Assembly (NCBI GenBank): GCA_964556565.1 | Contig: CAZKWF010000008.1 | Span: 1-49,158 of the forward strand | Direction: 5' to 3' | DNA from: SOJZ01 sp964556565 | Lineage (GTDB): Archaea > Thermoproteota > Bathyarchaeia > Bathyarchaeales > Bathyarchaeaceae | Length of the DNA: 49,158 nt | In this document: piece after piece, positions 33,675-42,165 of the stretch | Position numbering within the stretch: position 1 is the stretch's first letter | How the letters are laid out: each line of letters begins with the position of its first letter | The notes under the pieces: generated by a model | What the model saw: only the letters and a program-made list of their open reading frames with translations | What the model was told of the DNA's origin: nothing | Databases searched by the model: none | Made by a program: the position numbers and the translations under genes

Positions 33675-36320
33675 TCAATCTCGCGTACGCGCAGCAACTT
33701 TGTGGTCAACGTATCGCTTTATAGTCTCCCTCTCGTAAGATATCCGTGCCCTGATGATTCTTCCTCCACGTCCTCGCTCTCTAGGAAAGATTCTTGTTTC
33801 TACCAGTCCGCGTCTTATCAGTTCAGAAATTGCTGATCCGTGCCGCCCTCCACTACCATAAACACTCCTCGCAGACACCCCTGCGTTTTTGATAATCTGT
33901 ACAAAACTCCGCCAACCAGCCTCCTGAATGAAGAGCCTCCGCTTCATATAGTCCTCTATGAAAGCTCGAACCAAATAATTAAACACCATTCCAGCTGCCT
34001 TGGTCCCAAACTCAAACAGAAGTGCAGCGGGCGTCGGAGCTGACGCGAGAGAGGCACTTGTCTCCAGCTTTTCTTTTCTCAGAGGCATTTCGCTCTCTAA
34101 ATATCGCTGATGATACATCTTTTTGATCTTCAGGAACCTTCCCGAGCCTTTCCTGGTTTTTTTCTCATAAATGTTGATCTCTCCTTCGAATAGGCCTAAA
34201 ATTGCATGGATTTCTTGTGGAGAGTGCATATCACGATCCATCACCGCTAGAGTCGTGAATCCCTTTGATTTCAACTCGGGGATGAGTGCATTCAACCATT
34301 TCCGCGTCTGAACAGCATGATGCTGCAACAAAATGTCTGAAACAACTTCAATGCAAGCCCTTTTTGGTGCCTTTGGCAACGCGTCTAATCTACGAAACGC
34401 TGAGGTCAAAGCAATGTTAATGTTGGTTAGGTTTTCAACACCCTTCAGCTTGAATACGTTTGGCATATCTTTGATGATTTTGTCTGCTTGAGGATTACAG
34501 ACGAAAAGGTAAAAGTTTGATGGAAACTCCTCTGCAAGAGTCTTCACTTTACTAGGGTCAGTAGTGACGCAAAATGTGACCTCGTCATCTTTCGCCCCAG
34601 TTTCGAGGAATTTCTCAATCAGCAAGTCCCTCTCGTCACATGAAGGCGCGGTCAATACTACTGCATAATTCTTAGGTATCCCACCAAACAACAAGTTATC
34701 AAGGTTCTTATATCCAGTAGAAATACGACCTGGAAGAACCTCAGAAACCTCAAGTGTTACAGGTTCAACACCCTTGCGCTCTTCCTTCCCACCTGTTTTA
34801 GAGCGGAACGTGATCCCCCAACAGCTGAAGTTGTGATGATAAGGCTCCTGGAGAAGATGAGAGGACCATAACTCACCGTATGCCAGAAAGCCAAATAACT
34901 GGGTCGATGACAGTGCATCTTTTAGAATTTCAGCTTCAGTCTTCGATTTGCACCCAGCCATCAACTCTGCCAATCTCCGAGTGATACAGGAAATGATGAG
35001 AGTGACGTCTCTCTCACTGAAATCCCGATTTTCTCTAAGCATCTTGTACACTTTCCGTGCTCCCTTTTGGACCTTTGCATAGTCAATTTCAGCGACATAG
35101 CCCTTCATTGTGGCCTCGTAGCTTCTGATGGGATGAGCCAAATCCATAATTCTTTCTTCACGACCAGCACGCCTCTTCTTGGTCACTCTTATGGGACAAA
35201 CCGGAGTGTAATTCCCAAAGGGAAACACGAAAGCGTATTTGCCTATAGCTGGATGTACAGGTATTCCCTCAAATTCACTGATGAGACTGAATAGTTCCTT
35301 TTTGGCAATCCATGGCTTTCCTTCTTCGTTCAACCTGCTTGCTTCGTTTTCGAATATCACGTCGGCAAATAGCTCAGCAGGGTCCTTGTTGTCAATGCTT
35401 TTGATGTCAATGAACTTTGGCATCGCTTCGTGATCGAAGTTGAATGTATGGGATTCCCCAATTCTCCTAGTTGGGGTCACATCGCTACCGATAGAGGGCT
35501 CAAATAGATTGGGAATTAGGACACATACAGCCTCATTATTGAGGACTTTAGATTCGGATTGCCTTCCAAGCTTCCCGTAGAATTGATGGAAGGTCTTTGC
35601 CACAAGTCCATCACCAGAACTCCCACCAATCATCCTAGTTATCTTTGCCTCACGTGAATGACCAACGAAACCTGCAATTCCTTCTGCCAGGAAATGTTCA
35701 AATCCTTTTTTTCCGGGAACATGTAAACTCCCCACAATAGGTCCTTGGGTCAACACAAAAAGCGTCTTGCTTTTCTGAGCGTGTTCCTTGCTTTCCACGC
35801 TCTCGGCAAAGTCAACCCATGCATCATGAACCATCTCTCTCCCTTGCTCAAGTGCTTCTTCCGGTGTTCCCAGACCAAAAGTTCGACCCACACCTACAGG
35901 AAGATTGGTAACTAAAGCCAAAAGAGATAGTCCATTATACCCAATTCCTGAAACTTTCGCCAACTTGAGGTCTTCATTTTCTATCTCACCAGCGGTAGTA
36001 TGACCAATCAAGCGAAGCTGGTTTGACGTATTTCTAAATCTGTTCTCTATAACTCTCAGGACGCTTTCACATATGAGTCCATCCTTCTCTTCGTTGTCAC
36101 CCCTATAACTCGAATAGAGAATTAGGAGCCTTACGTCTTTCAGAGCGTATCCTGCAGTTGAGATATCTTTTTCGATTTTATCAAGGATCGCTTCTACGAG
36201 TTTCTGGGCTTCATCCGGGGTATTTCTCCGCCTCAACTCCGTCTCTTTACTCGGGTCTGTCTCAATTTCGCTTTTGGTGTGTGCATGAGCTGCAAAACCC
36301 GAGAAGAAATCGCTAACCAT
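33675..36320 (-). CDS. FIST sensor fused to KaiC-like and winged-helix regions
   Basis: An 881-residue protein. Residues 60-270 are FIST N-like (LLILYSSYRG..., GHTTAGEIE) and about 290-510 FIST C-like (GFLAYGELWSSHL... HNFSC). Residues 531-740 match KaiC/GvpD-like RecA folds, starting GRISTGYKNLDNLLFGGIP, but the Walker A site reads TAPSCDERD, without the GK[ST]. The C-terminal 90 residues are a winged helix (GSAISELIRRGLVETRIFPRE). FIST domains sense small ligands; the KaiC part is probably non-hydrolytic. It could be a one-component transcription regulator. Confidence 0.82.
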   Translation of the reverse strand: MVSDFFSGFAAHAHTKSEIETDPSKETELRRRNTPDEAQKLVEAILDKIEKDISTAGYALKDVRLLILYSSYRGDNEEKDGLICESVLRVIENRFRNTSNQLRLIGHTTAGEIENEDLKLAKVSGIGYNGLSLLALVTNLPVGVGRTFGLGTPEEALEQGREMVHDAWVDFAESVESKEHAQKSKTLFVLTQGPIVGSLHVPGKKGFEHFLAEGIAGFVGHSREAKITRMIGGSSGDGLVAKTFHQFYGKLGRQSESKVLNNEAVCVLIPNLFEPSIGSDVTPTRRIGESHTFNFDHEAMPKFIDIKSIDNKDPAELFADVIFENEASRLNEEGKPWIAKKELFSLISEFEGIPVHPAIGKYAFVFPFGNYTPVCPIRVTKKRRAGREERIMDLAHPIRSYEATMKGYVAEIDYAKVQKGARKVYKMLRENRDFSERDVTLIISCITRRLAELMAGCKSKTEAEILKDALSSTQLFGFLAYGELWSSHLLQEPYHHNFSCWGITFRSKTGGKEERKGVEPVTLEVSEVLPGRISTGYKNLDNLLFGGIPKNYAVVLTAPSCDERDLLIEKFLETGAKDDEVTFCVTTDPSKVKTLAEEFPSNFYLFVCNPQADKIIKDMPNVFKLKGVENLTNINIALTSAFRRLDALPKAPKRACIEVVSDILLQHHAVQTRKWLNALIPELKSKGFTTLAVMDRDMHSPQEIHAILGLFEGEINIYEKKTRKGSGRFLKIKKMYHQRYLESEMPLRKEKLETSASLASAPTPAALLFEFGTKAAGMVFNYLVRAFIEDYMKRRLFIQEAGWRSFVQIIKNAGVSARSVYGSGGRHGSAISELIRRGLVETRIFPRERGRGGRIIRARISYERETIKRYVDHKVAARTRD

Positions 36321-36541
36321 ACTTCTCGCCTATTTACCACAATCGATAGGTTACATTACCTACTTCACTGTACAATCTTAAAAGAATATCTCAATCAAAC
36401 CTACAATGGTATCAACACAAGAAGAGAAGCTTAAAGGTTGATTTGGAGGTTTTTTAATGTTAAAACCTCTAAAAGCAACATTGTTTCAGTTACATGCATG
36501 CAAGAGAAATGGATGGTGCGCGTATGAATTTGAAGTAATTT

Positions 36542-36862
36542 TCAGCCTGATGGACAGCAACTTCTAGTGAATTTCATCCAATCTTCTGACCATTCGATAC
36601 ATTGGACTAGAGCTTCGTTGCCACTTTCCGTTGGGCTATAAATGGTCTTGCCTTCCTCAATTCTTTTCCCCTCTATGTAGCCTTTTTCCACCAATTTAGC
36701 CAATGTCTTGTAGATGCCTCCAGGATTCAACTTCCATTTCTCGCCAAACTCATCATTAATCAATTTGAACAATTCATACCCATGCGCAGGTTTCCTGTTC
36801 AAAAGAAGAAGCACTAGAAACTGGACAGGTGAAAGGTTACTCGGTCCGCAACAACACCACAT
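36542..36862 (-). CDS. PadR-family regulator with terminal Cys groups
   Basis: A 106-residue PadR-type winged-helix repressor (SPVQFLVLLLLNRKPAHGYE... KLNPGGIYKTLAKLVEKGYI). It has MWCCCGPS at the N-terminus and RSCCPSG at the C-terminus, suggesting metal or redox sensing. Its gene is divergent from the CCSCC microprotein gene, with a perfect inverted repeat between them. Typical PadR proteins repress a neighbouring gene until a ligand or metal is bound. Confidence 0.82.
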   Translation of the reverse strand: MWCCCGPSNLSPVQFLVLLLLNRKPAHGYELFKLINDEFGEKWKLNPGGIYKTLAKLVEKGYIEGKRIEEGKTIYSPTESGNEALVQCIEWSEDWMKFTRSCCPSG

Positions 36863-36902
36863 CGCTCAGTACCTCACTACGATTTAGATGCAAAACACTT
36901 TT

Positions 36903-36938
36903 ATAGGTTCCGATGTAATATATTCCAATGGAACCTAT
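36903..36938. promoter_or_regulatory. Operator-like inverted repeat over a TATA box
   Basis: A perfect 9-base inverted repeat, ATAGGTTCC and GGAACCTAT, has an 18-base spacer. The spacer contains TAATATATT, a TATA-like box. A dimer bound here would block TBP, fitting repression by the divergent PadR protein. The plus-strand gene begins 33 bases after the repeat. Confidence 0.72.
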
Positions 36939-36970
36939 TACGCTGGAATACATAGGGGGAGGTGAGACGT

Positions 36971-37042
36971 GTGACTGAAAAGAAAGTGAAAGAAAAAGAA
37001 GAAAAGACTGAAAAGCGCAAAGGTTGTTGCAGTTGTTGCTAG
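36971..37042 (+). CDS. Candidate CCSCC microprotein
   Basis: A 23-residue ORF starting at GTG 36971 with AGGTGA about 6 bases upstream. The first 18 residues are Lys/Glu-rich (VTEKKVKEKEEKTEKRKG) and the last five are CCSCC. It could be a metallothionein-like chelator or a small metal chaperone. Support comes from the ribosome binding site, the palindromic operator and the Cys-bearing divergent regulator. Length makes chance occurrence possible. Confidence 0.6.
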   Translation: MTEKKVKEKEEKTEKRKGCCSCC

Positions 37043-37061
37043 AAGACACGCATAACCAAAT

Positions 37062-37096
37062 CGGTGTGTGAGAGATTAAATTTTAACCCCAAACCC
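37062..37096 (+). repeat. Direct repeat around AGATTAAATTTTAACCCC, copy 1
   Basis: The block GTGTGTGAGAGATTAAATT plus TTAACCCC matches 37986-38015 closely. Each copy sits 65-100 bases before a gene start, so it may be a promoter or operator shared by the two genes. Confidence 0.5.
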
Positions 37097-37162
37097 AAAA
37101 ATGGTGAATACGATTATATTCACCTAAATGATTGGGGAAATGCACTCGCGAAGTGTCTCAAA

Positions 37163-37975
37163 ATGTCTGGAAAAGTAACTCTTGAACAAGCTAAGATGCA
37201 AGATGCTGCACAACTTGCTGAAATTTCCAAAAGGGCTTTTCATAGCGATATTCATGTTGGGGCGCCAACGAAAGGGGAGGGCGGCTCTGCTGGAGTAGGT
37301 GGAGGTCCTCCTGGCTATGACTCTCCTGAATTCCAAACCCGAATGATGAAGGTCTGCCGCTATTATAAAATTATTTTCAACGACCAGATTGTTGGTGGGT
37401 TAATAACGAGCCGAAAGAAGCTAGGCCACTACCAGTTAGAACGAATCTTCGTTGAGCCGGAATACCATAACAGAGGAATAGGCACCGAAGCTATGAAAAT
37501 GGTCTTTGCCCTGTTTCCTGACTCAAAGATATGGACCTTAGGCACGCCAGAATGGAATGTCAGAACTAAACACTTCTATGAGAAGCTGGGCTTTGTACAG
37601 ATAGGCTGGACCAAAGATGAACCAGACTGGAAAGGTCGCTACTACGAGAAACTAATGAATCCAGATCAACAACATATAACCATGAAAATCAGCGAACTGA
37701 CACCAGGCATGAGAGGAGTAGAAATCGAAGCTAAGATTCTGGAGATCTCCCAACCCAGACAGGTTCGATCAAGAACTACGGGTAAACCGCTAAGAGTTGC
37801 AGAAGCTATAATAGCTGACGAAACAGGACCAATAACACTTACGCTATGGAATGATCAGATCAGACAGGTAAAAGTCAATAACAAAATAAGAATCAACAAC
37901 GGTTATATTACATCTTTCAGAGGACAGAAACAACTCAACGTAGGCAGATATGATCCACTGATCTTTTCACTATAA
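37163..37975 (+). CDS. GNAT acetyltransferase fused to an OB-fold domain
   Basis: About 270 residues, starting at ATG 37163 (MSGKVTLEQAKM). Residues 1-165 are a GNAT domain with the acetyl-CoA loop (NRGIGTEAM) and an unusual Gly-rich insertion (GGSAGVGGGPPG). Residues 172-270 form an OB fold of the RPA/aspartyl-tRNA-binding type (KISELTPGMRGVEIEAKILE... GPITLTLWNDQI). The combination suggests acetylation guided by single-stranded nucleic acid binding. The longer frame to 37064 overlaps the repeat and is less likely. Confidence 0.8.
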   Translation: MSGKVTLEQAKMQDAAQLAEISKRAFHSDIHVGAPTKGEGGSAGVGGGPPGYDSPEFQTRMMKVCRYYKIIFNDQIVGGLITSRKKLGHYQLERIFVEPEYHNRGIGTEAMKMVFALFPDSKIWTLGTPEWNVRTKHFYEKLGFVQIGWTKDEPDWKGRYYEKLMNPDQQHITMKISELTPGMRGVEIEAKILEISQPRQVRSRTTGKPLRVAEAIIADETGPITLTLWNDQIRQVKVNNKIRINNGYITSFRGQKQLNVGRYDPLIFSL

Positions 37976-37985
37976 AAACCGAACA

Positions 37986-38015
37986 AGTGTGTGTGGGGAT
38001 TAAATTTTAACCCAA
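37986..38015 (+). repeat. Direct repeat around GGATTAAATTTTAACCC, copy 2
   Basis: This second copy lies about 90 bases before the small membrane protein gene at 38100. Confidence 0.5.
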
Positions 38016-38099
38016 CCAACTGAGTTAAGAATGCATACATTAGTATTAAATGCAACTTGATATTATGGTGTTGTAAGAAGGAAAAAGGAGGAGATATTC

Positions 38100-38366
38100 A
38101 TGCCAGAAGATAAACCTTTCAAGGACCGTGAAGATGTAAAGGCTGACATTCGTCTATGTGCGTTGGTTGGCAACATTTTTTCGTTTGCTTGCTTTGGATT
38201 CGCTGCGTTAGGAGTCATCGGTGATGCATTGGACATTACTCTTGGTTTGGAATCAATGTCGTGGTTCCTGCTAGCAATTGTTGCTGCTCTGAGTGCCTTA
38301 GTTCCTAATATGCGTTCATTGGTGGCTAAGCATTTGTACGGCATAGAAAGTGAAAAGAAGGAGTAA
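38100..38366 (+). CDS. Small two-helix membrane protein
   Basis: An 88-residue protein with two transmembrane helices (about 22-43 and 54-72) and charged ends. It has GGAGGAGAT about 5 bases before the ATG, a strong site. No family recognised. It shares the upstream repeat with the GNAT-OB gene, which suggests co-regulation. Confidence 0.7.
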   Translation: MPEDKPFKDREDVKADIRLCALVGNIFSFACFGFAALGVIGDALDITLGLESMSWFLLAIVAALSALVPNMRSLVAKHLYGIESEKKE

Positions 38367-38471
38367 ATTCCCCCTTTTTTCTCTTTTTTGAGACCAAAAA
38401 ATATGCATACAAACACATTGTAGAATTTCAAGAATATATAGAATCTTGCGAATATATAGAGGGGAGGACCC

Positions 38472-39131
38472 GTGAGCTGCTGTCAATGCCAAGGTATTGA
38501 GACTTACTTCAATCGCAAGAGCGTGGCCAAAGATCTTAAACAGTATCGGAAGAAAGGCCCGGACAAGACGACCCGCATATTGATTGATGCGCTCAAAGCT
38601 GAGGGGATCGAAGGGACGACGCTACTGGATATTGGCGGGGGAATCGGGGCCATTCAGCATGAATTATTGAAAGCCGGCGCTAGTGAGGCTATCAACGTAG
38701 AAGCCTCAATGGCTTATATCGAAGCGGCCACGGAAGAGGCGGAAAAGCAAGGTCACGGTGATCGAGTGCGTCATTGCCATGGCGACTTCGTGAACTTGGC
38801 CAGAGACACCCCACAGGCCGATATAGTAACGCTCGACCGAGTGATTTGCTGTTATCATGATATGCAGGCGCTTGTCGGGCTGTCGTCTGCCCTAGCTGGC
38901 AGATTATATGGCGTGGTGTATCCGCGGGACACTTTGTGGGTGAAGATCGAAAACGCTGTTTCTAATTTCAGTTATTGGATTCGTCGCAATCCTTTCCGCC
39001 TTTTCGTCCACCCAACTGTTGCGGTTGATAAGGTGATTCGTGATAACGGTCTGGAGAGGCGTTTCTATCGTGAGGTGGGTTCATGGCAAGTGGTGGTTTA
39101 CGCTCGCCCACGCACAGCACAAAAGGCATGA
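38472..39131 (+). CDS. SAM-dependent methyltransferase, bacterial in character
   Basis: A 219-residue class I methyltransferase. Motif I is LLDIGGGIGAIQHELL near residue 50, then AINVEAS and DIVTLDRVICC (motifs II and III). The N-terminus MSCCQCQGIE has a Cys cluster. It is similar in layout to BchM/UbiE-like enzymes, but the substrate is unknown. The gene is clearly more GC-rich than its neighbours and uses GCC/GGC-type codons, so it was probably acquired from a bacterium. Start is GTG 38472, with GGGGAGGA upstream. Confidence 0.82.
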   Translation: MSCCQCQGIETYFNRKSVAKDLKQYRKKGPDKTTRILIDALKAEGIEGTTLLDIGGGIGAIQHELLKAGASEAINVEASMAYIEAATEEAEKQGHGDRVRHCHGDFVNLARDTPQADIVTLDRVICCYHDMQALVGLSSALAGRLYGVVYPRDTLWVKIENAVSNFSYWIRRNPFRLFVHPTVAVDKVIRDNGLERRFYREVGSWQVVVYARPRTAQKA

Positions 39132-39144
39132 ATGCATAAGTGAC

Positions 39145-40362
39145 CTACTCTGCATTCAATCTTTTCTGGATTTTTTCTAGAATGTGATTCCAAACGGGTG
39201 TTCTATGCATGTTCTCGAATTCTTTGCAGCTCTTCAAGAAATCTATGTGCAGCCATCCGTTGTCTACTGCCTTTTCAAGGTACCTGAGGGCACCGTCGTG
39301 TTCCCCAATCGCGGCTTTTGCGTAGGCTACGCGGAAGTAGTGTACGCCCAATTCTTGGGGCAATATGTTGCGAAGCCATTTTGGTAGTTCTTTCTGCGGT
39401 GTCGCAAAGAATTTCTCGTAGCTTTCGATAGCTTCCTTGTATCGCTTTGTCCTAAAATGAGTTTGAGCTGTTTCTTCAAGATGATGGGCCTCATTAGCAC
39501 ATGCGTAGTATTGGATATACTTTCTCTCCAGCTTGAATCCTACTTTCTCGGCAACCCTGATCGAGCCTAGGTTGTATTCATCACAGTGCCAACCGACTTG
39601 TCTGAAGCCGCTTGACAGAGAGTAGTCGACGGCCGCTGCAGCTGTGAGAGTGGCCAACCCCTGTCTCCTGTAGTTTTCACGCGTGTGTATGCCGATTTCG
39701 CAGGCGTTGCCACTTACACAGTCAGCAATGCTCCAGCTGACAATCCGCTTATCATGTAACATGCAGAAGCCGAAACCTTTCTTCATGAATCCGAAGATGG
39801 AGCCCCAGTTTGTCTTCATCCAACCCGTCACATGTTCCGGAATCTCCAAGTGGGGCGCTCGCAGGAGTTTCTCATCTATGCGTTGGACCTGAAACCCCTT
39901 TGGAACATGATCCCTCCAGTGGTCTACTTTCAACTCGGTGCAGACGTAGTGCCTGCGCGCCGTTGTCAGCGGAACCCTCCCTCGAAATATGATGGGCATC
40001 TTATCCTTCCATGAATCTGGATGAAAGCCTATAGCGACGTCAGTTTCACCCTTTCGTATAGTGTCTCCTGCAAAAATCTTTTCAAATATGAGTTTGTTCA
40101 GAGAAGTGTTAAATTCACTGTTGTTCTCATATCCTGCCAAATAATACCCTTCAGCAGTGCACATGAATGCTGTTCTTGGATCGGTGACATAATCTACGTA
40201 AATCCTTCCAGGACTAGTTCTTTCAATGACTGCACTTGTTATGAGATTATATTCTAACTCGTTGAATAGTGACCTCACCTTCGTGTAATCATTTTCGTTG
40301 AGCCTGGATATCATCTGACTTCTCCTCGGCGAAACGTATACGCGTGCAGTCTTTTCTCGCAT
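39145..40362 (-). CDS. GNAT acetyltransferase with TPR-like C-terminus
   Basis: About 405 residues. Residues 1-150 are an N-terminal GNAT-like half, and the active GNAT domain with the acetyl-CoA loop (TRENYRRQGLATLTAAAAV) is at about 190-290. The rest is TPR-like (FRTKRYKEAIESYEKFF...) with a second helix pair. The open frame begins at 40422, but a TATA box, TTTAAATATG, lies right there, so transcription should begin later; I choose the Met of MREKTARV. The substrate is unknown. Confidence 0.78.
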   Translation of the reverse strand: MREKTARVYVSPRRSQMISRLNENDYTKVRSLFNELEYNLITSAVIERTSPGRIYVDYVTDPRTAFMCTAEGYYLAGYENNSEFNTSLNKLIFEKIFAGDTIRKGETDVAIGFHPDSWKDKMPIIFRGRVPLTTARRHYVCTELKVDHWRDHVPKGFQVQRIDEKLLRAPHLEIPEHVTGWMKTNWGSIFGFMKKGFGFCMLHDKRIVSWSIADCVSGNACEIGIHTRENYRRQGLATLTAAAAVDYSLSSGFRQVGWHCDEYNLGSIRVAEKVGFKLERKYIQYYACANEAHHLEETAQTHFRTKRYKEAIESYEKFFATPQKELPKWLRNILPQELGVHYFRVAYAKAAIGEHDGALRYLEKAVDNGWLHIDFLKSCKEFENMHRTPVWNHILEKIQKRLNAE

Positions 40363-41052
40363 TTCAAGCTCTTGAAACACCTTAAAACCATTTTTTCGGC
40401 TGGAAAATAAGAAATACATCATATTTAAAGATTTGCGCCGAAAAGACGGAAGAAAACGCCTTATTTACAATAACCAAACGAGAAAAAACGCCTATCCCCT
40501 AGCATTGCGGAAACCTTGAACAGACAAAGTCACACCTTTCATTCTCAACAAAACCTGCACAAACTCTCCTCCTTACAAATCGACATTCTCCTCCTCACAA
40601 ATCTACATAAAAATGTTTTGATGCTGCCGTGCGCGCAATTTCTAAACCTTGCAACATCCAAGCTGTTAATGGCTATGCATGCACACGTTAGCTTCTCTTT
40701 CTTTCTTCTGCTCTAATGCTTCTACATAAACACATTCGTAGGGGAAACTACAGTTAAGGATTACGTGCGCATTTGCAACACAGGAAAACCCGTATTCTCC
40801 AATAGGCTGCAGTCGATTGCCATCTTTTCCCATCTAATCCTATCGCAGGATAAACCATTTCCAAGCTTTATTTCAAAGAACCAACAAGAAACAAGCTTTC
40901 CAACCACTACCCCCCCTAGGTAGGGGGGTCTTGAAAGAGAGAGAATGAGAAACCTTTTAAAAAAAATTATAGGGGGGTCTAAAGAGAGAGACACACGCAA
41001 ACAATGTAACAAATAGAACGTTCTTTTTTGCTATTTAGAAAACACCAGCAAA
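40363..41052. other. Intergenic region at the ribosomal operon end
   Basis: The roughly 690-base gap separates two minus-strand genes: uL30 ends at its right edge and the GNAT-TPR gene starts at its left edge. It holds a TATA box for that gene at about 40425, a GCATGCA element near 40677, a C/G hairpin at 40911-40928, a repeated G-tract and A/T runs that may terminate uL30 transcription. Short ORFs here look spurious. No uL15 or SecY gene is present. Confidence 0.65.
40911..40996. repeat. C/G hairpin and repeated TAGGGGGGTCT tract
   Basis: CCCCCCTA (40911-40918) and TAGGGGGG (40921-40928) form a perfect 8-bp stem. TAGGGGGGTCT followed by AAAGAGAGAG occurs at 40921 and again at 40970, about 49 bases apart. 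On the minus strand this is a pyrimidine-rich tract after uL30, so it may act in termination. Confidence 0.6.
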
Positions 41053-41532
41053 TCAAGCCATGCGTTTGATAAGGTCGTTAATAGCTTCGCCTCTATATCC
41101 CGTAACTCCACCAGCAGCATAACTCTTTTTCACCTTACCTTTGAAACCTTTCTTTGGCGGATGAAGACGAAACACAGGCTTAACACCAGAAAGACCACCA
41201 TACTCAACCTTCAACTCATAAACAGCCTCAGCCAAATCATCAATCGACCCATAACCAATCCCTTGAACATACTCCTCAGTCAACTTCTTATCACCAACAA
41301 GCTTCCCCCTCTTCCTCAAAAGAAGCACAACAACCTCCCTAGAAACCTCACCCCAAACCACGTAATCCCTCGCTTTACGCAACATACCCAAGTAGGAAGG
41401 ACGATCATCAATCAATGTAGCATGACAATTCCGAGTTAAATGAAGCATCTGAAGCGTCTCACCAATTTCTCGAAAAACATCACTCAACCCACGAACCCGA
41501 ACAACCACCAAACACTTCCGCTTCTCCTTCAT
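41053..41532 (-). CDS. rpl30: Ribosomal protein uL30
   Basis: A 159-residue archaeal uL30 of the large subunit. The N-terminal ferredoxin-like core (CLVVVRVRG... LHLTRNCHATLIDD) and the archaeal-type extension (FRLHPPKKGFKG) are both present. It is the last gene of the operon here; in most archaea uL15 and secY follow. The ATG follows the uS5 stop directly. Confidence 0.96.
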   Translation of the reverse strand: MKEKRKCLVVVRVRGLSDVFREIGETLQMLHLTRNCHATLIDDRPSYLGMLRKARDYVVWGEVSREVVVLLLRKRGKLVGDKKLTEEYVQGIGYGSIDDLAEAVYELKVEYGGLSGVKPVFRLHPPKKGFKGKVKKSYAAGGVTGYRGEAINDLIKRMA

Positions 41533-42165
41533 CTACCCCACCCAATCACTCGGCATCACAAGAGTATACGTCTTCCGAAGAGCCTCAAACACAGTGTAAG
41601 CAAAAGAAGGAACCGTCTTAGTAGAACCATAGCTTCGCGTCCAACAATCCTTAACCCCAGCAAGCCCCAAAATAACCTTCGCCGCCTCATTCGCAACAAC
41701 ACCTAAACCACGAGGCCCCGGAATCAACACAACCTCCACTCCACCACACTTAGCCCGAACCCGAAACGGCAAAGAATGCGGTTTCCCACACCCACACTCC
41801 CAGCTCCCACAACCTCGACGAACAAGAGTAATATTAAGACGCGCATTCACCGCGCCTTTCTCAATAGCAGTACGCACTTGTTTAGCCTTTCCTGAACCCA
41901 AACCCACATAACCATCACGATTTCCAACAGCCACAATCGCCTTAAAACGAGACTTCTCTCCAGCATCAGTCTGCTTCTGCACCAAATTTATGTTAATAAC
42001 TTCCTCTTGCAGATCTGGAAGAAGAACATCCACTATTTCCGATTCACGAATTTTCAACCCTTCCATAAACACCTCTTCAATAGAAGAAATATGACCCTCA
42101 AGAATCATTTTCCCCAACCTTGTACGAGGCTTCCACCCCTCCACCTTTTCCTCCGTAGACCTCAT
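41533..42165 (-). CDS. rps5: Ribosomal protein uS5
   Basis: A 210-residue small-subunit protein. The S5 double-stranded-RNA-binding core (FKAIVAVGNRDGYVGLGSGKAK) and the C-terminal domain (PGPRGLGVVANEAAKVILGLAG) are intact. It helps decoding accuracy and mRNA unwinding. The start overlaps the uL18 stop by four bases. Confidence 0.98.
   Translation of the reverse strand: MRSTEEKVEGWKPRTRLGKMILEGHISSIEEVFMEGLKIRESEIVDVLLPDLQEEVININLVQKQTDAGEKSRFKAIVAVGNRDGYVGLGSGKAKQVRTAIEKGAVNARLNITLVRRGCGSWECGCGKPHSLPFRVRAKCGGVEVVLIPGPRGLGVVANEAAKVILGLAGVKDCWTRSYGSTKTVPSFAYTVFEALRKTYTLVMPSDWVG

Larger units (their letters stand above)
262..40684. repeat. Window-wide family of GCATGCAT-type intergenic elements
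   Basis: Short alternating purine/pyrimidine runs built on GCATGC, ATGCAT or ATACATGCA occur in about 25 intergenic gaps. Examples are near 265, 1243, 1287, 1374, 4369, 5130, 6455, 6833, 7758, 8968, 13107, 17258, 18040, 19772, 25525, 26187, 29023, 31643, 32792, 32932, 36494, 38033 and 40677. Only a few lie inside genes. None was seen between about 19.8 and 25.5 kb, and only one in the ribosomal operon, inside uS17. Confidence 0.7.

Noticed and set aside
40516..40996. CRISPR array or tandem repeat array
   Set aside because: The repeated tract occurs twice only, with no regular spacers. No CRISPR-like array was seen anywhere in the window.
40761..41012. 83-codon minus ORF after uL30
   Set aside because: It spans the C/G hairpin and repeats and has no protein-like pattern; it is not uL15.
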